Shown here: one piece after another, positions 18,501-25,948 of the stretch | Position numbering within the stretch: position 1 is the stretch's first letter | Layout of the letters: every line of letters starts with the position of its first letter | From: Spirochaeta isovalerica | Lineage (GTDB): Bacteria; Spirochaetota; Spirochaetia; DSM-2461 | NCBI RefSeq assembly: GCF_014207565.1 | Contig: NZ_JACHGJ010000003.1 | Span: 235,944-299,943, forward strand | Direction: 5' to 3' | DNA: 64,000 nt | Notes under the pieces: model-generated | The model's database searches: none | What the model saw: the letters and a program-made list of their open reading frames with translations, nothing else | What the model was told of the DNA's origin: nothing | Made by a program: the position numbers and the translations under genes

Positions 18501-19185
18501 CATCTACTTCGAAGGTTCTCTGGGGCTTAACTATCAGCTCGATACGGTTTTTGATCCCCAGACCGACATGAACAACAGAAACGGACTGATTATCTTCGAT
18601 TATCAGGATACGGACAATTACAAGTATATCAGGGCTTATGCCAAGGCCGACCGGTGGACTATAGGAGAAGTGGTCGATGGAGCAGAGGCAACATTAGCCA
18701 CGCTTAACGAATCCATCGATGACGTGGCAGCCAATCCGCTCCAGCTCCGCGTAACCGGTGCGGAAGGAAAAACCGCTGAACTGTGGTCGGGCGGCATAAT
18801 GAAGGTGTCCTATACATTCGCCGATGTGCTCAACGACGGATATTTCGGACTGACCAATGATGTAGCCCATACCGTTTTCTCCATCGATATGACTCCCTCC
18901 AACTGGGCTCCCTATGCGCGGAAATTCGAAGAAAAATTCTCCCGGTCCACATCCATGACGGAAGTGACTGTGGATATCATCGGCGGCGCTGTGGACTACG
19001 AGGGAGATTATCTTGAGATCAGCGAGCTGGGAGATACTTCCAACGGAACCCTGACAGACAATGGTGACGGGACTGTGACATTTATTCCCAATGCCAGCTT
19101 CTACGGTGTGGAAACCATCAGCTATACCATCACCGACGGGACCAATGAAACGGTTTCGGAAATCAGAATAGACGTGCTCCCCTGA
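15538..19185 (+). CDS. Giant repetitive surface lipoprotein B
   Basis: The product is about 1,215 residues and is a paralogue of lipoprotein A (1287-4994) with the same domain order: lipobox Ala-Ala-Gly-Cys23, Ig-like repeats (Ser-Glu-Pro-Val-Thr-Gly-Leu type), a Tyr-Thr-Val-Asp module, three Gly-Gly-Glu repeats, an RTX-like Gly-Gly-Ala-Gly-Phe-Asn-Thr stretch, a lectin/laminin-G-like region and a cadherin-like C-terminus with Asp-Asn-Gly-Asp-Gly-Thr. The GTG at 15538 is chosen over a TTG at 15499, which lies inside the -12 promoter element. An EAL phosphodiesterase gene follows 29 nt downstream, so lipoprotein and c-di-GMP removal are probably co-expressed. Surface location is inferred from the lipobox and family type. 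Confidence 0.85.
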   Translation: MKKNIRNSLLFIIFPVLIAAAGCSNMLTTVYMDPEDLRNEEPSPASALTATVYSPVDFGADSSLSEISLELIWSREVSGFDVADMVPANAAVSSFSGEGDKYVFTLKALSEGLVGFSISSGALDGADLKEDIVYQYNFNPAALTLSISSDETVITNQTSIPVYFDFSHDVEGFDSPDISVLGGTLSGFSGSGSSWSGNLTFTSDGFATVSVNTGAANHPDYEDILSGSASFSIEYDGTDPEGALSTSIGEGDSTGHGSLAFSLDISEETEAIDSSVILVTNGTISHFSGSGDSYTFDVTPLAAGTVKVELPAGVLVDKSGNESSQADSFSYVYDSTLIGVNITGSVGSVSNSPAVAASVVFSEPVTGLEAADFTVTNGTVTGLTGSGDTYEVTLTAGSDGVVSLALPSGAAVNGIGAPNAASSWTYQYDGTEPAAVFFDLSKIGTGTGIGSGAYSDEYIFLDLNSDYSGDAGSGLSYEYTVDLGSTWKTFNLIGVMLTENRTYAGINIRVSDEAGNMTEGSALTNITIDTVAPDAPVVIIGTDPVNASNYSSFAFNLSGGEAGINYYYSIRSSEGPGEITGSGVFDGSGVSSVVEDLSALPDGTITVRATAEDHAGNMSSGGTDGAPMDTEIPAAPVVSITSGDTITGADPTIGFEITGGEAGNEYEYVITSSAGGSIFREVKTFDVSGGKSFSGIDLSAFRDGVLSVSVVQTDDAGNAGPAGSDSVVLDLKAFNDPDFDFAINSTNVTDGSVTLVGEPGSSYSYTIYSTGGGDVLSGTGTFDGTGQKTIDGLDFSGMADGYLILIVDIIDLSGNSSMAVSFTEIDASAPPLTTAADFSAETGSVNFDMSYHGSQTVPSGIVKFDTDVLTGSDYDDEIRFSDLEDGEFFTVAGGAGFNTIDLSEYSSADVTVQAGQTGEDDGNIVITLPSGGTATILYSDFQRLEFCSNNFTGSPHAIELDTADGTLWTFSDTQFELHTTVGNYKAGIIYFEGSLGLNYQLDTVFDPQTDMNNRNGLIIFDYQDTDNYKYIRAYAKADRWTIGEVVDGAEATLATLNESIDDVAANPLQLRVTGAEGKTAELWSGGIMKVSYTFADVLNDGYFGLTNDVAHTVFSIDMTPSNWAPYARKFEEKFSRSTSMTEVTVDIIGGAVDYEGDYLEISELGDTSNGTLTDNGDGTVTFIPNASFYGVETISYTITDGTNETVSEIRIDVLP

Positions 19186-19214
19186 TAGAGCCGGGGAAAA
19201 CAGAAGGAGATCCA

Positions 19215-20696
19215 GTGAAAAGGAATCGTTTGCTTTACTATTACATGATGATAATCATTATCGGACTTATAGGGGATTTTATCCTCAACGGACCCTATTT
19301 CAGTCCGTTTCTCACTTTGCTTCTCTGCATTTATCTTATCAGAGAGAGCAGAAACAGCTGCCGGACCAGAATCTGCGATCATTCATCGCCTTATGAGCAC
19401 TGGCACAACATTTCCGATTGGGAAGTCGTCCAGTCCTATCTGTCATCCCTGAGACTCAGTGATGACAGGAAGGCTCTTGCAGTTCTCATAAAGCCGGAAA
19501 TTCCCGAATCCCACTACTCATCCTCGGGGAACCGCTACCCGGTCAATGCTGTCCGGGAGGAGATCGCCTTCCGGCTTAACAAACTGATCAGGAAAGTGGA
19601 TTTCGTAGGGAAGAAGGGCGGAACGGAGTTTCTTATAATCCTGGAAGCCATCGAGGGACAGAATGCAGCGGGGATACTTGCCCGAAGACTGATCAAAGCG
19701 CTTGCCGAAGATTTCACATATAAGAATTCAGTATACCCGGTCAACCTGAATCTCGGTGTTACATCTGTGGAGAAGGGGCACAACGCAATCGATGTTATGG
19801 CCAGGTGCCGGCTCGCTCTTTCCGATGCTGTCGAGCTGGGTGCCAACACATTTGTCATTTCGGGCATGGGCGACAGTGATGACCAGAACAGAGGGTCCCG
19901 TCTGGAAATGGCTCTAAAAGAAGCTCTCGGCAATGATGAAATGGAAGTTTTTCTTCAGCCCAAGTGCCTGGCCGGAACGGGAGAACTTGTCAGCATGGAA
20001 GCTCTGGTCCGCTGGAACCACCCTGAATTGGGGCATATTCCTCCCCAGGAGTTTATCCCCATTGCAGAAAACAGCGGAATGATCGGCTCGATCAGCCGTT
20101 TCGTCTATTTTCGCGCTTTTGAAATGCTTATGGAGTTTTCCCGGCTTGGCTACTCTCATCTCCGTCTTGCTCTCAATGTATCGCCTCTGGAAATTCACGA
20201 CGGTACACTTGTCAAAAATCTGACTAACGGTCTGCTCTTTACGGGAATCGATCCCCGGAAAGTGGAACTGGAAATCACCGAAGGCTCACTTCTGATCAAC
20301 AGCCAGACCGCCAGAAGCATTCTCGATGAAGTGAAGAGTCTTGGGTTCCAGATCTCAATTGACGACTTCGGCACCGGGTATTCCACTTTCGGATATTTAA
20401 AAAACTTCCAGTTCGATACCTTGAAAATCGATAAGAGCTTTATAGATCAGATCCAGATGGATAACAATTCAAGAGCTATCGTCCAGGCCATTATCGCTAT
20501 GTCCCGGACTCTTAATCTTCAGACGGTGGCGGAAGGTGTCGAGACTCAGGAACAGTATGATATTCTGAAAGAACTGGGCTGTGATCAACTTCAGGGGTAT
20601 TTCTTCGGCAGGCCGATGAATTTCGATGATTTTGTTAATTATCTTGGTGATACATCGGTGAAAAAAAGCGACAGGATGAATCTTCCCTTAAGGTGA
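19215..20696 (+). CDS. Membrane GGDEF-EAL c-di-GMP phosphodiesterase
   Basis: The 493-residue protein should hydrolyse c-di-GMP. Two hydrophobic segments sit at about residues 8-45. The GGDEF-fold domain (about 75-220) has Gly-Gly-Thr-Glu-Phe, so cyclase activity is unlikely, although GTP binding is possible. The EAL domain (about 230-480) keeps the key motifs: Glu-Ala-Leu-Val-Arg-Trp, Glu-Ile-Thr-Glu, Asp-Asp-Phe-Gly-Thr-Gly, Lys-Ile-Asp-Lys and Glu-Gly-Val-Glu-Thr. The GTG start at 19215 has AAGGAG 5 nt upstream. It is the second gene of the sigma-54-driven transcript with lipoprotein B and would oppose the cyclase at 7736-9070. Confidence 0.9.
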   Translation: MKRNRLLYYYMMIIIIGLIGDFILNGPYFSPFLTLLLCIYLIRESRNSCRTRICDHSSPYEHWHNISDWEVVQSYLSSLRLSDDRKALAVLIKPEIPESHYSSSGNRYPVNAVREEIAFRLNKLIRKVDFVGKKGGTEFLIILEAIEGQNAAGILARRLIKALAEDFTYKNSVYPVNLNLGVTSVEKGHNAIDVMARCRLALSDAVELGANTFVISGMGDSDDQNRGSRLEMALKEALGNDEMEVFLQPKCLAGTGELVSMEALVRWNHPELGHIPPQEFIPIAENSGMIGSISRFVYFRAFEMLMEFSRLGYSHLRLALNVSPLEIHDGTLVKNLTNGLLFTGIDPRKVELEITEGSLLINSQTARSILDEVKSLGFQISIDDFGTGYSTFGYLKNFQFDTLKIDKSFIDQIQMDNNSRAIVQAIIAMSRTLNLQTVAEGVETQEQYDILKELGCDQLQGYFFGRPMNFDDFVNYLGDTSVKKSDRMNLPLR

Positions 20697-20839
20697 TGTC
20701 AGATTAGTCTTCTCCCTGCTGTTTCGACTCACAGGAACAGGAAGAGGAAGACGTTTCCCCCTTTGAAGTCCTCCCTGAAAATCTGCGCCGGACTTCGCTG
20801 AGGATTGGAATGATCCGCATATAGAGCCGTTTGAGAGGT

Positions 20840-21850
20840 TCAGACTGTCCCCCCGGGGATAAATGAAGAGGAACTGACTGTCAGCTGAATGGAAAAGCCC
20901 TTATCTTCAATGCGCGCCAGCAGAGCGCTGCAGCACCGGTCTCCCAGTTCCTTCAGATTCATATCTATGACCGATAAAGGAGGATCTGTTAAGTCCGATA
21001 CGGGGTATCTGTCAAAGCTTATGATCGATATGTCCCGCGGAACGGCTATCCCCTTCGAAGATAAACCGGAAAGCAGCCCCGATGCGCTGATAGATCCACA
21101 GCAGATAACCGCATCATGATTCATGATTTCCTTTTCCGCGGCAAGGGCGAAATCCCTTCCGCCCTCCATGCCGTTTTCAACTGTTTTTACAGTAAGCCCC
21201 ACCTTTTCAAGACCGTGGCCGTTCAGAAAGTCCCTCACTCCGGCCAACCTCTTGCCGCTGATCAGTTTATCCTTTTTCTCCCTCAGGCAGAGAAAGTTTC
21301 TTCTCCCCCGGGAGTAGAGCTCTTCGGTAGCCTGATGACCGGCCACTGTATTGTTAAGATCCACCCAGCTTGCGTCACGGCCGTCTCCCGGATCGCCGAT
21401 CAGAACAAAGGGGAAGTTCATCCTGATCAGACTGTCTGTCAGGTCTTTTTCAGCCAGACCGGCAAAGATGAGAAACCCGTCGATCCTGCGGCTGAAGATA
21501 TATTTTTCCAGCTGCTCCATGAGAGGCTTGTCTTTCCGGACATTCACTATGGAGAGTAAGTAGTCCTCTTCTCCGGCTCTGTATTCCACGCCGTTGAGGA
21601 TTTCGTAGACATAGGGGTTGGAAGACCAGTCCCAACCCTCGCCGAGACCTTTGACGACACAGATATTCCCGGTCCTCTGTCTGACCAGATTTCTGGCTGT
21701 ACTGCTGGGATGATAATCAAGCTCCGTCATAACGGCCCGGACCTTTTCCTTTGTAGAAGAAGATATGCGGCTGCTTCCGTTGATGACTTTGGAGACTGTC
21801 GAAATGGATACACCTGATTCCCGGGCCACATCCTTAATGGTTATGCTCAT
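20840..21850 (-). CDS. LacI-family transcriptional repressor
   Basis: The 336-residue product starts with the LacI helix-turn-helix (Ile-Lys-Asp-Val-Ala, then Val-Ser-Ile-Ser-Thr-Val-Ser-Lys-Val-Ile-Asn) and hinge helix, followed by a periplasmic-binding-protein-like effector domain (about 60-335). Such repressors usually respond to sugars. It is divergent from two sugar-type permease genes. LacI-type operators sit just upstream of its own start (21869-21880) and in the permease leader (21955-21966), so it probably represses both itself and them. The ligand cannot be read from the sequence. Confidence 0.92.
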   Translation of the reverse strand: MSITIKDVARESGVSISTVSKVINGSSRISSSTKEKVRAVMTELDYHPSSTARNLVRQRTGNICVVKGLGEGWDWSSNPYVYEILNGVEYRAGEEDYLLSIVNVRKDKPLMEQLEKYIFSRRIDGFLIFAGLAEKDLTDSLIRMNFPFVLIGDPGDGRDASWVDLNNTVAGHQATEELYSRGRRNFLCLREKKDKLISGKRLAGVRDFLNGHGLEKVGLTVKTVENGMEGGRDFALAAEKEIMNHDAVICCGSISASGLLSGLSSKGIAVPRDISIISFDRYPVSDLTDPPLSVIDMNLKELGDRCCSALLARIEDKGFSIQLTVSSSSFIPGGTV

Positions 21851-21868
21851 CTTATCCTCTTTTTATGG

Positions 21869-21880
21869 GAAAACGATTTC
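21869..21880. promoter_or_regulatory. LacI-type operator near lacI-family start
   Basis: GAAAACGATTTC is one base off a perfect palindrome and matches the operator at 21955-21966. It begins 19 bp upstream of the repressor's start codon, which suits autorepression. Confidence 0.65.
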
Positions 21881-21909
21881 ACAATTTATTATTGTATAAT
21901 ATAAATATT

Positions 21910-21939
21910 TTGACATAAAGCAAAAAATAGCTTTAGTAT
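21910..21939 (+). promoter_or_regulatory. Sigma-70 promoter for permease genes
   Basis: TTGACA (21910-21915) and TAGTAT (21934-21939) are 18 bp apart. The start point would be near 21946, so the operator at 21955-21966 lies just downstream of it. Confidence 0.55.
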
Positions 21940-21954
21940 TGTTAAAAATGATGA

Positions 21955-21966
21955 GAAAACGTTTTC
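21955..21966. promoter_or_regulatory. LacI-type operator, perfect palindrome
   Basis: GAAAACGTTTTC is a perfect 12-bp palindrome with the central CG typical of LacI/GalR-family sites. It lies between the predicted promoter and the first permease start. Confidence 0.75.
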
Positions 21967-21988
21967 GCAAAAAGGCAGGATACTAATT

Positions 21989-22999
21989 TTGACTCTTATA
22001 AGCCGAAGCCTTTCCCAGATGGCTTTGACCGTTCTCCTCTTTCTGCTGGTCACGGGTGCTGTGGAAATCCTGATTTATGTGTTTGCCAGGAAGGTCCTCG
22101 GGAGAAAGAGCGCTGCGGTTCCCATGTTTCTCGCACCGGCTTTACTGGGGCTGGTTTTGCTCATCCTCTATCCCCTCATCTATTCGGTTATTCTGAGTTT
22201 CAGCAATATGAATCTCCATCATTTCCGGAACCCCGATTTCAGTCTGGCTCTCGGGTGGAGAAATCTCTCCAGACTGTTTACCGAACCTGTTCTTAGGGAG
22301 GTGAGGATCTATGCGCTTTTTTTCAGAACCGCGCTATGGAGTTTCATACAGATCTGCCTGCAGACTGTTCTGGCCTATCTTCTGGCGCTTTCGCTGGAAA
22401 AGCCGATCCGTTTCAAATGGTTTTTCCGGGGGATTCTCATTCTCCCCTGGGCCATTCCCGGCGTACTCGCCATAAATGTCTGGGTTCTGGATTTCAATTA
22501 CACCTTCGGGGCAGTGAATCTTCTGCTTAAAGCCTTGCGGGGAGAGCAGGCCATGATTCACTGGATGTCCAGCCCCTTCTGGAATTACACCGCCATGACC
22601 ATAGTGAATCAATGGCTCGGCTTTCCCTTTCTCATGGTTATTATTTCCAGCGCCATGAAAAGCGTTCCTCCGGAGATGTACGAGGCTTCAGAGCTGGAAG
22701 GAGCCGGCGCCGTCACCAGAGTTTTCCGAATTCAGATCCCTCTGCTGGCACCCCTTATCGCTCCTGCTGTTCTTCTCATATTTACAGGGAATTTTATGGG
22801 TTTCGAGATTCCCTATTTTCTCAATCAGCACAATCTGGAGACTTCGGACTTTCTGGCCACGGCTCTGTTCCGCATGGCCTTCGTCTACAATCAATACGGC
22901 TATTCCGCTGCCTTCAGCTGGGTCCTGACAGCCCTGCTGTCTCTTATTTCCATCGTTTTCATAAAAAAAACGAAAGGTTTTAAAGGGGTGACGGAATGA
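21989..22999 (+). CDS. ABC sugar transporter permease, MalF type
   Basis: The 336-residue protein is an inner-membrane permease with about seven hydrophobic helices. It has the conserved binding-protein-dependent permease loop Glu-Ala-Ser-Glu-Leu-Glu-Gly-Ala-Gly, followed by Ile-Pro-Leu-Leu-Ala-Pro, which docks the ATPase. A TTG start at 21989 fits the GCAGGA 8 nt upstream; an ATG at 22019 is the alternative. The next permease starts within its stop codon (ATGA). No solute-binding protein or ATPase lies nearby, so those parts must come from elsewhere or have been lost. The LacI repressor suggests a sugar substrate. Confidence 0.88.
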   Translation: MTLISRSLSQMALTVLLFLLVTGAVEILIYVFARKVLGRKSAAVPMFLAPALLGLVLLILYPLIYSVILSFSNMNLHHFRNPDFSLALGWRNLSRLFTEPVLREVRIYALFFRTALWSFIQICLQTVLAYLLALSLEKPIRFKWFFRGILILPWAIPGVLAINVWVLDFNYTFGAVNLLLKALRGEQAMIHWMSSPFWNYTAMTIVNQWLGFPFLMVIISSAMKSVPPEMYEASELEGAGAVTRVFRIQIPLLAPLIAPAVLLIFTGNFMGFEIPYFLNQHNLETSDFLATALFRMAFVYNQYGYSAAFSWVLTALLSLISIVFIKKTKGFKGVTE

Positions 23000-23838
23000 A
23001 AAGAAGCCGCCCTGCAAATAAAATAGGTCTGACGGTCGTCTATCTCTTTCTGATTGCCGTCTCCCTCTGGGTGCTCTTTCCCATGTGGCGGGTTCTCTCT
23101 GTGGCCCTTCGTCCCGGCGACCGCCTGCTATCTACGACGCTGGAGCTTTTTCCCTCCGATGCGACACTGCAGAATTTCAAGGCGGTTATTCAGGATCACG
23201 ATCTTCTCCTCTGGCTCTGGAACTCTCTCATCATCTCCCTGACGACGGCTTTTCTTGGCGTTTCCATTGCCGCCCTGTCATCATACGCTCTGTCCCGATG
23301 GACTTTCCGGGGAAGGAATGCCATGCTCATCGCCATTTTCTGCACGCAGCTTCTCCCGCAGACCGCCATGATGATCGCGTCCTATCTGATGATTCTCAAA
23401 TTGAATCTGGTTAACACCTACATGGGAATTATCATCGCCTATTCCATTAAGGCGGTTCCCTTTTCCATATGGATTCTCAAAGGGTACTACAATACCATTC
23501 CCCGGGAGATCGAAGAGGCCGCCTCTATCGACGGAGCGGGACAGGTCCGTATCCTTTACCGTATTTTTCTGCCTCTCGCCGCACCGGCGCTTTCAATAGT
23601 TTTTCTCCTCAATTTCATGTCGGGATGGAACGAATATCTCTTCGCCCGCATCATTCTGCAGAAGAGCGAGCTGGCGACCTGGCCCCTGGGGCTGACGAGG
23701 CTTTCCGGGCAGTTCCTCACTTCCTGGGGGGATTTTTCAGCCGCTTCCCTGATTATCGCCGTTCCGGTTGTCGTCCTGTTTCTCTTCTCCTCCCGCTATC
23801 TCCTTTCGGGATTAACGCTGGGAGCTGTTGAAGGCTAG
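22996..23838 (+). CDS. ABC sugar transporter permease, MalG type
   Basis: The 280-residue protein has six predicted helices and the MalG-type EAA loop, Glu-Glu-Ala-Ala-Ser-Ile-Asp-Gly-Ala-Gly, followed by Leu-Pro-Leu-Ala-Ala-Pro. It is the usual second half of a MalFG heterodimer. Its ATG overlaps the MalF stop by 4 nt, which implies coupled translation. The downstream gene at 23863 is unrelated and has its own promoter-like sequence. Confidence 0.9.
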   Translation: MKRSRPANKIGLTVVYLFLIAVSLWVLFPMWRVLSVALRPGDRLLSTTLELFPSDATLQNFKAVIQDHDLLLWLWNSLIISLTTAFLGVSIAALSSYALSRWTFRGRNAMLIAIFCTQLLPQTAMMIASYLMILKLNLVNTYMGIIIAYSIKAVPFSIWILKGYYNTIPREIEEAASIDGAGQVRILYRIFLPLAAPALSIVFLLNFMSGWNEYLFARIILQKSELATWPLGLTRLSGQFLTSWGDFSAASLIIAVPVVVLFLFSSRYLLSGLTLGAVEG

Positions 23839-23856
23839 GGCCGTCCATACTAGAAT
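23828..23856 (+). promoter_or_regulatory. Sigma-70 promoter giving a near-leaderless transcript
   Basis: TTGAAG (23828-23833) and TAGAAT (23851-23856) are 17 bp apart, and the -10 ends 6 nt before the ATG at 23863. No Shine-Dalgarno sequence is present. Confidence 0.5.
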
Positions 23857-23862
23857 TGACTC

Positions 23863-24291
23863 ATGAGACTATGGTCACTCGATCCCCGGTACCTCGACTC
23901 CAAAGGAATCGTAGCCCTTTGGCGCGAAGCGCTTCTGGCTCAGAAAGTATTAGCGGGGCAGACGAAAGGATACAGAAATCATCCCCAGCTCATCCGTTTC
24001 CGCGGGACTGCCGATCCCCCCGGCTCCATCGCCGAATATCTTAGCGTGGTATGCGACGAAGCGGACCGCCGGGGCTACCGCTTCGACAGAACGAAAATCC
24101 TTCCCGACCGGCTGGGTGTCAAAATCAATGTCACGGAAGGGCAGGTGGCCTATGAAATGGAACACCTGAAAAAAAAGCTGAAGGCACGGGACCCTTCAGC
24201 TCTGGAAAAAATACTCTCTTTAGAGATTCCTCCTGTTCATCCTCTGTTCACTGTCGTGCCCGGCGATGTGGAGGACTGGGAAATCACATAG
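23863..24291 (+). CDS. Pyrimidine-dimer DNA glycosylase (DenV/endonuclease V family)
   Basis: The 142-residue product begins Met-Arg-Leu-Trp-Ser-Leu-Asp-Pro-Arg-Tyr-Leu and continues through Leu-Trp-Arg-Glu-Ala-Leu-Leu-Ala-Gln-Lys-Val-Leu to Gly-Tyr-Arg-Asn-His-Pro-Gln-Leu, the signature of the Pyr_excise family. Members cut the glycosidic bond of UV dimers or act on related lesions; many cellular homologues are untested. It is complete by family length. Its 3' end overlaps the convergent thioredoxin reductase gene by 8 nt. Confidence 0.85.
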   Translation: MRLWSLDPRYLDSKGIVALWREALLAQKVLAGQTKGYRNHPQLIRFRGTADPPGSIAEYLSVVCDEADRRGYRFDRTKILPDRLGVKINVTEGQVAYEMEHLKKKLKARDPSALEKILSLEIPPVHPLFTVVPGDVEDWEIT

Positions 24292-25225
24292 GATTTTCCC
24301 CGATGAATTTTTCCGCGTCCAGTGCGGCCATACAGCCCGTACCCGCTGATGTAATAGCCTGACGGTATACTTTGTCCTGAACATCTCCGGCCGCGAAAAC
24401 GCCGGGGATACTGGTTTTCGTCGTCCCTTTTTCGGTGACGATGTAACCGTCTTCATCGGTATCGATTACACCCCCGAGGAAATCCGTATTGGGTTTGTGT
24501 CCGATGGCATAAAAGAGCCCTTTCGCCTCCTGTTTGAATTCCTCGCCGGTTTTTACGTTTTTCAGAATAACATGATCGAGTGTATTCTCTCCGCCCACAT
24601 CGACGAGGACCGTGCTCCAGAGCACTTCGATCTTTTCATTGGCCAGAACTCTGTCCTGCATGGCCTGAGAGGCTCTCAGCTCATCTCTTCTATGGACGAT
24701 GTAAACTTTGGAACCGAATTTGGAGAGGTGCATGGCTTCTTCCATGGCCGTATCTCCCCCTCCGATTACCACCAGCGGCTGATTCCGGAAAATAGGGAGG
24801 GCGCCGTCGCAGACCGCGCAGGCGGAAATCCCTTTCTGCCAGAAGTCCTCTTCGTGGGGAACGTGCATTCTCTTTGCCGTGGCCCCGGTAGCGATGATAA
24901 CCGCCTGGGCTTCCTCTTCGCGGGAAGATGTCTTTACTTTAAAAGGTCTGCTGGAAAAATCAACAGATTCGACAGTTTCCATCAGGAACTCGACTCCCTG
25001 ACCTTCGGCCTGTTTTTTCATATCGGCCATAAGCTGGGGGCCGGTTATGACATCGGGGAATCCGGGAAAGTTTTCGATTTCATTGGTGGTCGTCAGCTGT
25101 CCGCCGGGGGCGACGCCGCCTGCCATCCATCCTTCGAAAAGCAGAGTGCTCAATCCGGCTCTCGCTGAATATATGGATGCTGTGTGGCCGGCCGGTCCCG
25201 ATCCGATGATAATTATGTCTTTCAT
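24284..25225 (-). CDS. trxB: Thioredoxin reductase
   Basis: The 313-residue flavoprotein passes electrons from NADPH to thioredoxin. The FAD-binding Gly-Ser-Gly-Pro-Ala-Gly lies near residue 8. The redox-active Cys-Ala-Val-Cys lies near 135-138, within the NADPH domain. A second dinucleotide fold has Gly-Gly-Gly-Asp-Thr-Ala. The C-terminal FAD motif reads Gly-Val-Phe-Ala-Ala-Gly-Asp. Length is typical of bacterial TrxB. AGGAG lies upstream of the ATG. No thioredoxin gene is adjacent. Confidence 0.95.
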   Translation of the reverse strand: MKDIIIIGSGPAGHTASIYSARAGLSTLLFEGWMAGGVAPGGQLTTTNEIENFPGFPDVITGPQLMADMKKQAEGQGVEFLMETVESVDFSSRPFKVKTSSREEEAQAVIIATGATAKRMHVPHEEDFWQKGISACAVCDGALPIFRNQPLVVIGGGDTAMEEAMHLSKFGSKVYIVHRRDELRASQAMQDRVLANEKIEVLWSTVLVDVGGENTLDHVILKNVKTGEEFKQEAKGLFYAIGHKPNTDFLGGVIDTDEDGYIVTEKGTTKTSIPGVFAAGDVQDKVYRQAITSAGTGCMAALDAEKFIGENPM

Positions 25226-25317
25226 ACAATGAGTTCTCCTATTACAGACACTAAAATAATGAATTTTTATCGAATAAGCAACTATATATTAAAAAATATA
25301 TATAGCAATTCAATATA

Positions 25318-25902
25318 CTACAGCTTGGAGAGCTTTTTCAACAGATGAGCCTTGTTCTCAGCCACATATTGCTTCAGTTCTTCAAAATCCTCGACGGTCT
25401 CCGTCGCGCTTCCCGAAAGAATCAGGACCCTGTTAACCCATTTGTACCACAGATAGTGTTTCATCAGCACGGGTCGGTAGCCCATGGCATTGAGGCGGGC
25501 ATCGATGGTTTCATCGAGATCGAGGTGATTGGCGGTTCCCGTCGTATACAGGACATCGCCATCGACCATAATATAGATGACGCAGCGGCTGAATCCCCGG
25601 GAGAGACAGTCGTCATTTCGGAAGCCCTCCAGTTTGAGGTCCAGCGAACCGAGTTTCAGATTATACCCCTGCAGACGGAGCGCTTTTCTCAGTTCAGCCA
25701 GTTCTTTCCGGACCTCGCTGATAACCTGCATATCGCCGCGGTTGGTTTCGAGAAGCCGCCGCCATTCTCTCAGAGACGTTTCGTAGTGGGGAAACAGTTT
25801 GGGATGATTGGACAGCCAGATTGTCGTATCGGAAAGAAGGATCCAGGCCGACGAGAAATGCTCATTTATATCATTGATAATTTTTTCTAAACGCTGTCTC
25901 AT
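25318..25902 (-). CDS. Conserved-looking protein of unknown function
   Basis: The 194-residue product is soluble with no signal peptide. Residues about 1-90 are helical and charged. Residues about 90-150 look like an alpha/beta core, with Arg-Cys-Val-Ile-Tyr-Ile-Met-Val-Asp-Gly-Asp and an aromatic His-Tyr-Leu-Trp-Tyr-Lys-Trp. A helical tail follows. I do not recognise a family. It is divergent from the phosphoesterase gene at 25949, and an inverted repeat lies between them. Confidence 0.7.
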   Translation of the reverse strand: MRQRLEKIINDINEHFSSAWILLSDTTIWLSNHPKLFPHYETSLREWRRLLETNRGDMQVISEVRKELAELRKALRLQGYNLKLGSLDLKLEGFRNDDCLSRGFSRCVIYIMVDGDVLYTTGTANHLDLDETIDARLNAMGYRPVLMKHYLWYKWVNRVLILSGSATETVEDFEELKQYVAENKAHLLKKLSKL

Positions 25903-25918
25903 AGAACCACCTGATTTA

Positions 25919-25934
25919 TACTATATTTATAGTA
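25919..25934. promoter_or_regulatory. Inverted repeat in divergent intergenic region
   Basis: TACTATA and TATAGTA are perfect inverted arms separated by TT, centred between the divergent starts at 25902 and 25949. It could be a shared operator. It is very AT-rich, so overlap with -10 elements is also possible. Confidence 0.35.
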
Positions 25935-25948
25935 CAGGGGAGTTTTTT

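Noticed and set aside
20704-20820. Minus-strand 38-codon frame after the LacI-family gene, with a Cys-Ser-Cys and a Ser run
   Set aside because: A start and stop exist, but no ribosome-binding site or known small-protein family is visible. Kept as a possible small gene only.
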